64,000 bases of DNA from Isoetes taiwanensis (taxonomy: Eukaryota > Streptophyta > Lycopodiopsida > Isoetales > Isoetaceae): NCBI GenBank assembly GCA_021234155.1, contig JAJEKV010000010.1, positions 16,124,275-16,188,274 on the forward strand. Direction: 5' to 3'. The position numbers were made by a program, and so were the translations under genes. Of the stretch, positions 1 to 12,165 are shown one piece after another (the first letter of the stretch is position 1; each line of letters begins with the position of its first letter). A model generated the notes under the pieces. The model was not told the origin of the DNA, did no database searches, and saw nothing but the letters and a program-made list of their open reading frames with translations.

Positions 1-1752
1 TTTAAAGATTTGCTCAAACCAATTCCAGAAGCTAGAAATCTTTGGGCAATTAAAAATACGATCAATGTCCTCAATGCTATTACAATGCAGGGGGCATAAA
101 GAACTTATGACATAAGTATTAGGATCATTAGCAAGCAAGTGATGCCTACAAAAAGTCTCCATGTTTGGAATGCTTTTATTAGAAAGCAACCAAATAAAGT
201 AGGTAATTTTTGGAGCACAATAAGAGTTCCACACATTTCTGAAAAGAGCAGTTCCAAGTGTCAACAGAAAGATTCCAGTAAAGGCAGGCTTTAGATGATT
301 GATTGGTATTAGCCAGAAAATTGTAGACATTAGAAACTTTGTAGATATTCTTGTCCGATACCAATCAATCTGAGTTGATAAAGCATTATGCAGACTGTGA
401 TTGGAAACCTTACTAACAATATGTTTAAATAAAACCTTGTCAGAGGAGGTTCCATTGATAATGGCTTTAAATCTAGTCCAAGTAGTCCATCTGCCATTGA
501 TCCAAATATCCCTAAGCTTATTAATACCAAAGGAAGTCCATTTTTTTGTATATTTTGGGATGATTTATTGCTAAAGGAATCATGTCAATTTTGGCTAAAG
601 ATGGATTCCAGAAAATGCTCGTGTCATTATGGGATTGATTGATGCCATTGTGAGAGTAAGCTTTGGAGACTTTATTCCAAGCATTTATAAGATTCTTCAT
701 AAGAGGAGAAGAATTCCCAGCTGGTTTGAGCAGGTTAAAGGCAGAGGATGGCAGAGAATGAACAATAGAGGGATGACCATCAATTGTGCTTTTGCTGAGC
801 CAGTAATGAATAAACTTAGTTGCAGGATTGTTTTGACTCAGCAAAGACTTCCAAACATATTTCCCTGCTAAGGCATACCCCTGTAAGAGAAGGTTTTTGC
901 TACCGAGACCACCCTCCTTTTTGCTTTGAGTAACATATTTCCAGCTGACCAAGTGGTGTTTACCCCAGATAAAATTCCTAACAATTTTCTCTATTTGCTG
1001 ATAGATGCATTTGGGAGCAAGCAAAGCAGATGAGAAATATATATGTGAACTTGCAAGCACAGAGGAAACAATAATTGTTCTTCCTGCAATTGAAAGACAA
1101 CTGCCATAATTGTTTAGCTTCTTTCTAATCCTTGAGACTATTGGAGACCAAAGATTTTTAATAGATATATCTAAGGCCAGAGGCATTCCCAAAAGAGAGG
1201 ATGTTTGATTTACAGGAATACACCTAATACCTAAGATATCAGGTTGATCATTAGCCCCAATGATAACGCACTTGGCCATATTTAGGTAAATTCCAGAAGC
1301 AGCACTAAATCCGTTCAAGATCTTGATGAAGAATTCAATATTCTTGACATCATTATGGAGAAAGCTAAAAGAGTCATCTGCATATTGTAACAAAGTGAGC
1401 TGGCTGTCATTGTCTGGCATTTTAAGGCCTCTTAAATTCCCTTTGTTTTGGTGATGCATAATGATTTTAGAGAGTTGCTCAGCCACTATGATGAAAAGAT
1501 AGGGAGCCAAAGGGCATCCCTGTCTCACACCTTTATGCAAACTAAAGAATTTACCAGGGGAACCATTAATCAGAATGGCAGATTGAGCTCTGGAGTTGAG
1601 ACCCATGATAAGATCAATGATTTTTATAGGAATACCAATTTTCCTTAGGGAAAGAGTCAGGAAGTCCCATCTGACAGTATCAAAAGCTTTAAAGAAGTCA
1701 AGCTTTAACAGAACACGGCTCTGATTTGAAATTCTAGCCCAGTGCAAGCCTT
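1..1752 (-). mobile_element. L1-type LINE, 3' part, 5'-truncated
   Basis: The element reads right to left. It enters at about 1752 inside the reverse transcriptase and runs off the window at position 1, so the endonuclease, the start of the RT and the 3' end are not present here. After the main RT frame ends near 541 a single frameshift in a homopolymer run (plus-strand T7 at about 541-547) moves the reading into a second frame. That frame stays open from about 540 to position 1 (about 180 codons). It holds the zf-RVT-like end, with the Cys-rich run CPLHCN..ED.DRIFNCPK and a nearby WNSYCAPK. Only one clear lesion in about 590 codons suggests a fairly young copy. Confidence 0.9.
521..1747 (-). 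pseudogene. Non-LTR reverse transcriptase domain of the L1-type LINE
   Basis: Encodes the catalytic part of a LINE ORF2 protein, which copies element RNA into DNA at a nicked genomic target. Visible RT blocks in order: LLKLDFFKAFDTVRWDFL (first catalytic Asp region), GVRQGCPLAPYLF, and LLQYADDSFSF, the YADD catalytic box. A thumb-like region follows, with SSLLGMPLA, GRTIIVSSVLASS and a WKYVTQSKKEGGLG motif typical of plant L1 elements. The frame appears to continue a few codons upstream (NEEGLHWAR) before homology is lost. It stops at a homopolymer frameshift near 541, beyond which coding resumes in another frame. The upstream endonuclease is missing, so the copy cannot be autonomous. Confidence 0.9.
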
Positions 1753-1839
1753 CCTCGTTTTGGCCTCGACTTGGACAAATGCACTAATCCCTATATGTTT
1801 AAGGAGCTTACTCATCTTATTCAGCATCCATTGCTCAAC

Positions 1840-2460
1840 CCATGTATGAGGAGTTTATGCACAATATTATTAATTATAAAGTATCGTCCATGAGGAGTCT
1901 ACTTGCACCTACTACTATGCAAATCCATACACACATATTATCAACACTTACCACCGATTCCAAAGTATTGCCCATTGGGAACTTACCTAAATCTATTATG
2001 AATCCAAAGTCTTACCACCTATTGCCAATTAAGAGCTTACTCACACCTATTACCAAGTCCAAAGCATTGCCCATGAGTTGACGTATGAGGTACTGGCTCA
2101 CACCTATTACACTGCAAAGTATCACCCATGTGGAGCCTACACAGACCTATTACTACCAAGTAGAAAGCATCATCCACTGGGAGCTTACTTATACCTACTA
2201 CCAACTCCAAAGTCTCACCTATGAGAAGCTGAATCACACCTACTGCCAATTCCAAGTATCTATATCGATGTTATTCAATATCCATTTGACAATCTATGAG
2301 AACCTTACTGCAACCTACTACCAATTTTAGTAAATCATGAGAAAGTTACTGCCACCTGTTGCCAATTCTGATGCCTACTCGTATATATACCCATGTTACT
2401 GCCATCTACTATCAATTCCAAAGCATCACTCATGGAGAGCTTACTCATACTTTTAAAACT
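1840..2460. repeat. Degenerate minisatellite, period about 50-60 bp
   Basis: Imperfect units share the pieces 'cacctattaccaa', 'tccaaag(c/t)att(g)ccc' and 'gggagcttactcacacc'. At least eight recognisable units occur, with much substitution and length drift. The short ORFs here follow the repeat and are not convincing genes. Confidence 0.65.
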
Positions 2461-2574
2461 TTCTATTCTTGAATGAGGACTTGAGCATGTAAAATATCCT
2501 AGCACATTCTATTTTTGCCCTTTGCAATTTTTTATAAAAACTTTCTATTTTTAGATTGAGCTTATTCGTAAGCT

Positions 2575-3110
2575 TCTAGAACATTTTAGAACATCTTATT
2601 TTGAGTATTTACAAAGTTTCAAAGAACTTACTATTTTTAGGTTGAAGTGCTTACCAAGAGTATTTGCAACATTCTCGAATATTCTATTTTGAGTGTTTGC
2701 AAAGTTTCAAAAAACTTGCTATTTTTTTACTGAGGTGTTTAACCATGAGCATCTGGAATATTCTAGAATATTTTATTGTGAGTGTTTGCAATGTTTTAGA
2801 AAACTTGCTATTTTTAAATTGGGGTGCTTGCTCATGGGCATCTGGAACAATGTTGAACATTCTATTTTGAGTGTTTGCAAAGTCTCAAAAAACTTGCTAT
2901 TTTTAGACTAAGGTGCTTGTTCATGAGCATCTAGAACATTCTATTTTGAGTGTTTGCAAAGTTCCAAAAAACTTTCTACCTTTAGACTGAGATGATTGCC
3001 CAAGAGCATCTGGATCATTCTAGAAGATTTTATTTTGAGTTTTTCCAAAGTTTTAGAGCTTCTACAACTGTCTCTCTGTCACATGTTTGAAAAGTTGCTA
3101 TTTTTGGATG
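2575..3110. repeat. Minisatellite of about 88 bp, six units
   Basis: The motif 'gagtgtttgcaaag' or a close variant recurs at about 2603, 2691, 2780, 2869, 2948 and 3037, that is at spacings of 88, 89, 89, 79 and 89 bp. Each unit also carries 'aaaacttgctatttttag', 'gaggtgcttgcc' and 'gagcatctggaacattct'. It abuts the shorter-period array on its left, so two tandem families lie back to back. A decayed partial unit may extend to about 3250. Confidence 0.85.
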
Positions 3111-3239
3111 GATGCACTTGTCAACAGCCAAGATCATACCACTTGGCAACATCTTAGCCTTTGATAGGCATGGGAGATGAGCACCTACAACATTTTAGAT
3201 TGAGGTGCTTGCCCGTGAGCTTCTAGAACTGTCTCTTTG

Positions 3240-5215
3240 TCACATGTTACAGTCTGAACTTAAGCAAATCCAAATCCTGAAGTATTTGTTGATGACATCC
3301 ATCCTTCATATTTAACCACAATATCAACAAAAAGGGAGCAATTAGTGTTACATTCCTTAAAAAATGGCATAAAAGCCTGTCAAAAACACAGAATAGGGAA
3401 AGAATACCTATCTGCAGAATGGCCAAGCAGTATTTTTTGGAGTAGCCTATGTGTTCGTTGCATAAATACATGAAGGATTGTAGTCATCAAAAATATGCGC
3501 ACCATTCTGAAACACAGAACTCTAATGCACAATCGTTAGAAACAATTCCACATTTCTGAGTCGAAGCAATGCAAAAATAAAAATGCCCTTAGAGCAATAC
3601 TTTGATAATCAATAAGCATGGTGGCTGGAAATACTGATCATGGTAGCACTATAATGATATATGAGGTGAATTATTGGGCACTGGTATAGGAGACTCCCGT
3701 AGAAGTTTTGAACTCAACTGCTTCATCCATTTTCAAGATTTAAGTTTCAACATGAAGCTCTAACTATTAATTTCTGTTTAAAAGTGTCAATGAAAAAAAA
3801 GGAAAAACATTTCGTGTATCTAAACATATATAAAGATTATAGGAAGATTCTATTCTTTTATTCTTGGTTCCTTAAAAGACACTTGGCAATTGCTTGTGAA
3901 TGCAATTCCGTTTCTAACCTTCCGTGGCTAAATCTGGTGATACATACCATGGGATTTGTATCTTTGCTTGCCTTCCAAGGCAAGTATGATAAGCATAGGG
4001 ATCTACATTTTTCCTCGTTTAAATTCTTGCTGCCGCTTTTGCCATGCCGTGAAAGTTGAACATCTATTGTCATTTGTCTGTGTGGTTATCAAAATATGAT
4101 TTTCTGAAATGGATAGAATAATATCTAATTCTGTTCTTGCTCCATTCTTGTGCTTGAGCATCTGCAGAACTTATAGGATATCGCTCAGAACTTCTAGCAT
4201 CTGAGGGAAAAATGCCACAGATGTGGTGGTTGCAGGCCAAAATGGTGATCTGACGACAATGCAATTTAGGACAGTTTCGGTGGGAGATCTGATCCTCACA
4301 AAGAATAGGCTAAAGACTCTATGCAGATCGGGCGCCTCAAGATTATGGTCCTCAACGCTAACACCACATTTGATCTGTATCTTAGAAGTTATTGCAGCGG
4401 AATAACATGGCAAGTACAAAATCCCGTTCTCTATGCAAAACCGGTAAGCAGAGGATCAACTTACCATGGCATCCTGCTCCATCTTTGCTTTCAATAAAAA
4501 ATCTTTGGTCATTTTTGCCTTGCCATCTTGAAACTATAGCTGCTGGCTCTTGCTATAGTAGTATGTTTGGAATTGACAGATATTCTATAGATGTTTAAAG
4601 ATCTACTGCCAATGTTTGCAGATCCATTCCAATGTCTGTTTTGGTGTGATGCTTATGAGCTTTTGGGCGTTCGTTGCAAATATAGCCAGGCTATAATATA
4701 GCTCTGCAGCATGATAACTTTTCAAGGGAACATGAGAACGAATGCAGAACACGGATTAGGGGGCTTCTGATCTTCCTAATATGTAACATAACATCAAACA
4801 TATGAAGCTCTAGAATGTTTTTTGGCACGGCCACCCAGCTTGCATTCCTTAACGACGCATATGGCTTCAATATTGTATAATATTGAAAGCCATGTCTATA
4901 CAAAATATTTTTTACCTTCTCCAACTATGGACGTTCGTGTTAAAGTCAACTTTTAAACGTTTATAGTTCACAAAAAATTTCTAATAGCACTTGGGCATCT
5001 CCATTTGCTATCTCCATAATCTACATTAATGTACAACTAGAAATGTGGTGTTTTTGTCAATTTGTTGAAGTAGATCTTAATCATGCTATAGGACGTGCCG
5101 ATTGCATGCATCTATTTGGATGCATGCAGTGGAAAAACACTCATTTCAACATTGGGTATCTTTAACACCCGATAACATTTGAGCCGAATATCTTATACAC
5201 AAGGTGGCCTTTGCA
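3240..5215. other. Intergenic, no gene recognised
   Basis: Only short unsupported frames were found. A 10-bp inverted repeat (5104-5129, tgcatgcatc / gatgcatgca) is the one clear local structure. AT-rich sequence with no recognised transposon protein. Confidence 0.5.
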
Positions 5216-5221
5216 CCAAGT

Positions 5222-5275
5222 CGAACAAAAGAATTGCTCGCGGCGGCTTTGGCGGCCGCGATAAATTTCTTGTAG
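5222..5275 (-). mobile_element. CACTA-like terminus with GC palindrome
   Basis: Read on the minus strand this gives ctacaagaaatttatcg followed by a GC-rich palindrome (cggccgccaaagccgccg). The CACTACAAGAAA-type start followed by an imperfect GC palindrome is what plant CACTA (En/Spm) ends look like. The first two bases are not conserved, so the end is mutated or partial. The same end occurs in opposite orientation near 57956. Confidence 0.5.
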
Positions 5276-5277
5276 AT

Positions 5278-5390
5278 GTTACTATAAATTCATAAAGTGG
5301 AGCCGTTATCATATTCTAGTATCATCAAATATGTTACTATAAATTCATAAAGCATAGTCTTTATCATATTCCAGTTTCATCAAATATATA
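5278..5390. repeat. Tandem duplication, about 55 bp x2
   Basis: 'gttactataaattcataaag' starts at 5278 and again at 5333, each followed by a similar 'tatcatattc..gt.tcatcaaatat' stretch. It lies directly beside the CACTA-like terminus and may be its subterminal repeat or flank. Confidence 0.7.
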
Positions 5391-6740
5391 TAAGACAACC
5401 TTGTTTTCCATGAATAATATATTTTAACTGTTAAATTGCAGACAGGAGCTTAAACTGTTTTCCGACAATACAATATTTGACTTATTAAAACGCGGACATG
5501 TTTCATCCAATGTAGCATAATATTTGGACTGTTAACATGCATACATGTTTACTTAATGTAGTAGAAAATTAGAGAATATTCATTATCCATTCTTCAATTG
5601 TTGCCTTCATGTGCAACCACACAAAAGTTTGAAAAACCATAGGAGACGTTGTCTCGGTTATCTGGACTCAACCAATTCTATTGTTAGAAAAGAAATTGGT
5701 AACATGGTAAGGAATAAGAAGTAAGTAATGGGACAACATTTCTCTTCTCCTTTCACCTATTATCCTTCAAAGAATTTTACCATTCCAAAAGTTTAGTTCC
5801 AAATGTTATTTTTGGGTTGCCTCTAAAGGACAAACATTCGCTCATGTGGTAAAAACAATCGTTTTTGGGTATATGCTAGTATATACCCAAATAATCTATA
5901 TGGCTGGCCTAAGTTTACATGATCCGTTTGTAAGAAGGAAGGCCAATTTTAGTATAAGTTAATGCTCATCTTTATACAAGAACATCTTTTTAGTGGATGG
6001 GCAAAATTTAAAAATAAATTTGAGCTACAACATTACGATGGAGCAATGTGGGAATGTATAACAACAATTCTCCTAAATCACATGCATAACATAGGGATAA
6101 AGCCTTGGTCTTCGTGGACGTTAAAAAAACTATTCTATTCTATTCTATTCCTCAGTCAGGACCATTATGCAAATGCCTAAACAGCTATTGACGTCATTCC
6201 GTGTTGCACCCCAAATGGTGTATGCAAGTCACAGAGTCAGAAGTTAAGAATGTGTGGAAAGAGGTCTAGTTGAATTCATTCCTCCAACAATGTGCTCACT
6301 TACCTGGCAAGTAGTGCATAGAGTCCCCCAGGCCTGCCGAATTGCTAGTTTGTAGTAATTCTTCCATGGCTCAATTTGGTAAAACCATCTAACACAATAA
6401 AGTGATCCCCATTCCGCAATGCTTTCTTGGCCTTCGATTCTGCAATCCACATAGGTCATCGCCTTTAAAATTGGGGCATTTTTAAGAGAACCCAGAGACA
6501 TATATGTTCATAGATTAAAGAAATAATCAAAGATAGACATGCACCTATCTCCTGAGTTGTTTTCTTTTATTGCATCCTTTTTTCTTTTTTTTTTCCTTTT
6601 TTTTTTTTTTGGCAGAATCTCCCGTGCCTGCTATATTAGTTTTTGAGATGAACCAGTGTAGTTTGATGTTAGAGTCAGCGACATCCATTCTCTACGCTAT
6701 TAAATTATTGCATGTAGGTAAAAGAATTTTTTAGGATATA
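5390..6740. other. Intergenic, no gene recognised
   Basis: Contains a short ATTCT run (about 6133-6155) and a pyrimidine/poly-T tract (about 6565-6612). No protein family could be recognised in any frame. Confidence 0.5.
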
Positions 6741-7751
6741 GATAGAATAGAATAAAGTTTTTATCGTCCACGGAGACCAATCGACCTATGGGACCCAAAA
6801 AGGAGGTGCAACAAACGTATTACTGTCCGAATTAAAAAACCCCCCACCCCGAAGGATTTTCGGGAGGAAAACCGTGACAGGAATAAGATTGATGTCAAAC
6901 TGTACAGACATCTATCATGAGGGGAAAGAGATATGTACATATATCAGGCAAGTGCCCGAGGACCGAGCTGATCCCAGCGATCCATGACCACTTGAAGGTA
7001 TGATCTCAGCATCCTGTACCTGGGCCGTGCTCAACATCTCATGCAGGGGCTGGCCAGGATGGACCAGCTTAGCATAGCATATCCAAATGTCATCAAATTC
7101 CGGATAGCTCTAAAGGATGTGGCACTCGTCTTCAACAGCTCCAACTTGGCAGCGTTGACAAAGCCTCTCCTGGGAGCAGCTCCCCAATCCATCTTCCCAT
7201 CTCAATCCGGAGATGGTGTGTGCCTATACGAATAGAAGCAAATGGATATGCACTTCTTCATGGGTAGATGAATGTGCAAGTAGCATTGCGGGGCCCCCTC
7301 TAGCATGGGATTTATGTGGCATTGGTAACATGCCGTCTTGACCTGTTCAAGGGTGCTGGCATCCTAGAGCTTGTTGAGGAAGCATGTATCAAGGTATTAT
7401 CTGAGGCCGTGGCAATCTACCTCTGTTTGCACTCGGATGCACCTGTGCTCTTGCACATTCCATCTGGTCAGCCACTGAGCTCTCTTTCCCCCCCAGCAGG
7501 TGTTTAGGACTTTACCCACAGGGCCCGTGCCAAGAAAGCTTTCTGCACTTGGGAAAACATGGGGCCCCAGAGCTCGACCCTATACAAAAGCACAGATTCC
7601 ACTAGTACCTTGAATAGGTGCGACAGGTGGGCCCAATCATACAACTCCGTCGTGTGGCTATTGTTCTGCATTGCATAGAGTGCCTTTCAACCTACTGCGG
7701 CTCACAACCTGGTGGAATTGTCCCAGTTCATGGTAGACGGGAACTCCACCC

Positions 7752-8161
7752 TCAAATATTTGTAAATGGGTACCACTTCACTATTTTAGCCATGATAAGT
7801 GAGGGTTGGAACCCTTGATTGGCGTGTAAACGATATATGAGAACCTCCTTGGTCTTGGCCAAGTTGACACGCATGTCAGTCGCCTGACAAAATGTGTCCA
7901 ATGCATCGAGATGGCATTGCATCTCTGCCTGAGGGTGAGCTAGGAGGTCCACATCATCAGCATAGATCAGCTGCCTGGTGATCTGGTGTAGAAATAGAGC
8001 CCCATTGCCTCCATTGTCAGCAAGTCATCTCTCCAACTGGTCAGTATACAGGCCAAACAGTGTGGGAGAGAGAGGGCACCCTGGCGGACCCCGATATCGC
8101 TCTCAAATGGTTGGCTCACTGGTTGCAGCTGGCCTGAGCATGTATCATATAACCTGTCCAC
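7752..8161 (-). pseudogene. LINE reverse transcriptase core remnant (second clade)
   Basis: Two adjoining frames carry the RT palm. 7967-8161 holds a GVRQGALS box (usual form GVRQGCPLSP). 7752-7952, extended a few codons upstream, holds IYADDVDLL with the catalytic Asp pair and the downstream VNLAKTK motif. Stops and frame changes separate the pieces, so this is not a working gene. Confidence 0.8.
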
Positions 8162-9246
8162 CGCGTTCTGCAGTTCCGCAGGGATGTCTCACTGTTGCAA
8201 TCTTGTCCACAGCTTTCCCCGAGGCACATTGTCGAAAGCCTTGCCGAAGTCTACGAAGCAGCAATACAGATGTTGTCGACAGTTCCTGCTATCCTCAACT
8301 AGAGTCCTATCCTAGCATGAAGATGTGATCAACGATTGAGTGTCTCAGTCTGAATCCTGCTTGCGTGAGCACTCGCACCGCTGCTGCCTCTACCCATCTT
8401 GTCAACTGATTCTCAAGGATCCCGACAAGGAGATTTACAAACACTGAGTTGATCATGATGGTCCAGTAATTGGCCGGGCAGTGCGGTTCTCCTGCCTTGT
8501 AGATTGGGACAACCCTATTAGTGGTTCACTGTAGGGGGGAAACCTACCCGCAATGCCTTGTTGAACATGGTGGTTAGTACTGGTGTTATGGATGGTCCTA
8601 TCCACTTGAGTAACTCCGCTTGTATACTGTCAAGGTCTGGTGCTTTTCCATTGCCTAGACGCTGCATCCCCTGCACTACCTCCGCCTCTGTGATTTCTAG
8701 TACTGGGTCCTGCTGCGGGGGTAATGATGCCCGTGCACCCTCAAGATTGTAGAACTGCTATAGGTATTGCCCCCACTGCTCTAGGGCGATGTTTCCTATA
8801 GGCGGCACTGGCCTCCTGAGCATTCGTCGCCAGAAGGTCTTAGGACGATGTTCCAGGAGGAAGAACATTTCCTATTGATGGGTCGGAATGTACTTGGCCT
8901 TTCTAACCTTGAGAAAAGTACAGTATCATCTGGCCCTGTCCAGGCATAGAGTAGGATCTGTAACTTGGCGGAGCCAGCATTCGCGTTCCTTGCACTCAAC
9001 ATCAAACCACTGGTTACACGAGAAAGTCGTGGCTCCCGCGATTCGTCAGGGCCGGTTTCTCCCAAAACATCATTCTGCAACAGCCCTAAGGATATCAATG
9101 AGCCTGCCCGCTAGCGTTGAGCACTGTGAGATGCTTGCCAGATCCTCCATGAGCATCTAGGAGTAAGTATGAGGATGCTCATAGTCCAGTCTGAGCTGGG
9201 GCATGCGAGGAGGTGTTGTACAGGTGGCTGATGCAACTTGCCAAGC

Positions 9247-9719
9247 TTATTGCAAGTAGAGTGGCAGGTGGTTTGAGTCCACCTCCTCATCCCTACCATC
9301 TGTTCCCACTCGGAAGTGCTTAACGAGATGCATATCTTGCTCGACCACCAATATGTAATCCACCACGCTGGACCCGCCTCCATGCTTCTCCTGTCTGCAA
9401 GTGTGATGGCGAGAGGACGGCCACTGTGCTAGTCCATTGCAAATCACCAGGTCAAAGTATTGCAAAGAAATAATAGTTGCCTTCCATAGTGCGAGACCTG
9501 AATGTCAGCTAATGCCCATGACCAAAAAGGGCTCAGTTGCAACACATCAACTGCCAAAGGGTCAAATCTCATGGGTTGTTCTGTGTCAGTGCGTGCATTG
9601 AAGTCTCCAACGAGCATAACACTACCCCACTGTTTGTGGTGCCATATATCATCGTATAGATCGACATAGGGCTCCAACCTATCCACATCCAAGTGGGTAG
9701 TGGAAGTTGCTCTCGACAT
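9247..9719 (-). pseudogene. LINE endonuclease domain remnant
   Basis: Part of the exonuclease-endonuclease-phosphatase fold that nicks target DNA for LINE insertion. The GDFNAR motif carries the catalytic Asp and Asn. The following region reads through two overlapping frames (9444-9719 and 9247-9465), showing a frameshift near 9450-9460. The C-terminal SNHLPL corresponds to the family's SDH box with D replaced by N, so activity is unlikely. Confidence 0.75.
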
Positions 9720-9849
9720 GTGGGAAGTAGCAGGCCGCCATAATCAGAGGGCTACCACTGCAGTTCTGCACCCGCACCCACATGTATCTGTTATGCTTGG
9801 CTGTCTTGCACAGGGAAACTAACTGTGCCAAGGCTGTCCAGTAGAAAGA

Positions 9850-10470
9850 AGTTGGGTTTGTCTAAAGAATATAATGATGGAATTTTGCTTGTAATTTAAA
9901 GTTGTGCATAACAATTTCATGGTAGCATTCATATATTTCTAAAGATAAAAATGTATTTATCTAAGTGACCTCTAAAGACTTTTTGAGAGATGTAGACTCG
10001 ACAAGATGTAAGTGGCCAAGAGGGCTGATATCTTATTGGTTTTGTTTGATATATTAAAATTAGATGTTTGGTCATAGGCAAGATGCATGGTTTGCAAAGT
10101 AAAGATCTGCGAAGACTTTGCAAGTAGGTTTTCAGTAAGCAACAAGTTTGGGGTGATTGATGTAGACGTTATAGGGCATAACAAACTCAATGTTCTAATG
10201 TTACATGCATGGTGTAAGGTAAACTGCTCAACTCCGACATGTACCATCATTGCATGATTGACAATGATTTTCTAGTTATTGTTGAGTTGGAAATATTTTA
10301 AGCTAATTGCAAGAAGTTTTGTGTAGGTCAAAGGTGTTCATTCTACTTGATATTTTGCTACGGCTATATGTCTAATAACAATGCCAAATTGAAACATCCC
10401 AAATAAAAACCTTAACAGTAATAAGTATGCTGGCAGACTGTACAATGATATGATATAACAGAAGTCAGTA
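9850..10470. other. Spacer between two related LINE copies
   Basis: AT-rich sequence with no recognisable protein. It separates the 5'-truncated end of the LINE at 6745-9850 from the 3' end of the next LINE copy. Confidence 0.5.
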
Positions 10471-10474
10471 CCAT

Positions 10475-11515
10475 ACCAAAGGGCACAACTGAGTCCGCAT
10501 ATTTATGACCTCTTGAAGATATGAACCTATCAAGCCCACAGATGCTATGTTCAATAGCACATGCGGTGGCTAGCTTGACAAACTAATTAGATATGCCATG
10601 TCCGCATATGATTGAATGCTGGACATATCTAAGGGCATGGCATTCATTCTCAATGGCGCCTTGTTGGCAATGCTAACAGATCCTGTCCTGGGGTTGCTTC
10701 TCGAGTCCATCGGCCTGTCTCAATGGGGAGGCGATGCACACCCGTGTGAATGTAAGCTATCAGTCTGCATTTCTTTATGGACAAAAGAATATGGAGGTAG
10801 TGGTGTGGACCTCAGGTGACCATGAGATTGACCCGCTGCCGAGAGTGTGCCATCTTGACATGTGCCAGAGCATATGCATCCCAAAGCTTGCTAAGGAAGC
10901 AAGCATCAAGATACTGCCTCAACTGATCATGATCCGTCTCTGTCTGTACCCCACATACCTGTATGCCTGTACGTTCCATCGGGATAACCATTGAGCTTGC
11001 TTTTCCTTCTTGCAGACTTTGAGGCATTGCGGACCAAATGTGATAGCTAAAACAAGATTAGGCATACGAGCATCACCCATACTAACTATCTTCTGAAAGT
11101 AAATGATGTGGCAGTCCAGTGTGGCCCTCTGTAGGGGCAAGAAACATGTCTTCTACAACAATATCTGATATGGTACTATGAACTTTACCCCAAGTGCTAG
11201 TGCTAAGAAGACCTTCTATGCTTGTTCCAGGTCATTCTAGGTGGCAGGGGATATCACCGAACCCTACACCTCCACCACGTATAGGAGGACCCTCCTCAAC
11301 TAGGGTCCTGAACAGGTGTGATTGATGACCCCAAGCATATAGTTCTGCCTTGTGACTGTTGTTCTGCATGGCATACAGTGCCTTCCAGTCCGACGTGACA
11401 TGCAACCTCATGGAAGTGTTCCAATGTGTGGTAGTAGGAAAATCGATTTCCAAATACTTGTAGGTCAGAGCCACATCCATATTCTGGCTCTGATAAGTGC
11501 AGGAGGGAGGCCTTC
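10475..11515 (-). mobile_element. Second copy of the same LINE family, 3' part only
   Basis: Aligns by eye with the 3' third of the LINE at 6745-9850: 'gacctcttgaa.atatgaacc' matches 'gaccacttgaaggtatgatc', 'gttggca..gctaacagatcctgtcctgggg' matches 'cagcgttgacaaagcctctcctggg', and 'tgttctgcatggcata.agtgccttcca' is shared. More diverged and shorter than the first copy. Its right edge at about 11515 is fused directly to an aspartic-protease sequence, giving a sharp junction that removed the 3' end of that gene copy. Confidence 0.75.
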
Positions 11516-11517
11516 TT

Positions 11518-12165
11518 AAAAATTGGTGGCATTAGTTGAGTAAACGAAGCACCAGTATCTACGTAGAAACCACCTTGTCCAGCTTTATCCATTTTTTGTA
11601 TTGGCATTCTAACACCATTAAAATTAAAGCCAATAATAGGCACAAAATAGTAGTGTGGCTCGTGATCACTCTTATAAAATGACATAACTTCATAATCTTC
11701 TGGAAAACTTGGATTCTCAAACATAAGTGTAGATCTTGCTTTAGATTCATAAGGTGTTAGGCAATAGGAGAACACCCCACGAAAATTAACTTGGTTCATA
11801 ATTGATATTCCATCTCGTGCCATTCCCAATACTCGTCACCAAATGTTAGTACGTCTCTTACTAACTCCAAGTCCACATTCTTACCATCTAGATATCTTAT
11901 AGTCTCTTTACATACACTTGGACGGTCCTTTCTACAATCTGCAGGCTGATCGTGACCATTTCTACCCTCGTGAAATAAATGACAAGCATCTGCTATGCAA
12001 TATACTGAAAGCAAAGTGCATCAAGATTTCTTACTAAAGCCATTACATATTCTATTGTTGCACAATGCATCACTTGCGATCCACGTCGTTTGAGCTCCTG
12101 TATAAAAAACGAGAACGATGAAGACTGAGATCAAATACAACGATCCTTTTGCATTGTAAAGGCTT
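11518..12165 (-). pseudogene. Nepenthesin-like aspartic protease, copy 1 (broken)
   Basis: Remnant of a plant A1 pepsin-like (nepenthesin-type) protease. Seen in order: VLVFYTGAQTTW, where the first catalytic DTG has become YTG; a Cys-rich stretch (CRKDRPSVC); LTFGDE; MARDGISIMNQ; FSYCLTPYES; HYYFVPIIGFNF; and FYVDTGASFTQL, which keeps the second catalytic Asp. Lesions: a stop where the sister copies read KKSSC, an internal deletion of roughly 85-110 bp after LTFGDE that removes the GLGI..GVLG segment and shifts the frame, and loss of the 3' end at the LINE junction near 11517. Not functional. Confidence 0.85.

Larger units (their letters stand above)
6745..9850 (-). mobile_element. LINE of a second clade, 5'-truncated and decayed
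   Basis: Reads right to left. An apurinic-endonuclease piece lies at about 9790-9250, with VMLVGDFNART near 9630-9600 and, near 9350-9250, VVDYILV..SNHLPL, where the family has an SDH-type box. Reverse transcriptase pieces lie at about 8200-7750: IGVRQGALS, then LIYADDVDLLA near 7950, then ATDMRVNLAKTKEVLIY. The 3' region runs to about 6745 and ends in a segment with an ATTCT-like run rather than a plain poly-A tail. Multiple frame breaks are present. The RT differs clearly from the L1-type copy at 1-1752, so two LINE clades coexist. The 5' part of the endonuclease is absent. Confidence 0.85.

Noticed and set aside
629-871. Plus-strand frames at 629-871 and 1448-1648
   Set aside because: They lie antisense to the reverse transcriptase and are shadows of it.
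7041-9160. Numerous plus-strand frames over the second LINE
   Set aside because: They are antisense to the endonuclease/RT remnants; the minus strand carries the recognisable motifs.
10616-10994. Plus-strand frames that resemble those at 7041-7235
   Set aside because: The similarity arises because both are antisense to homologous LINE 3' regions.
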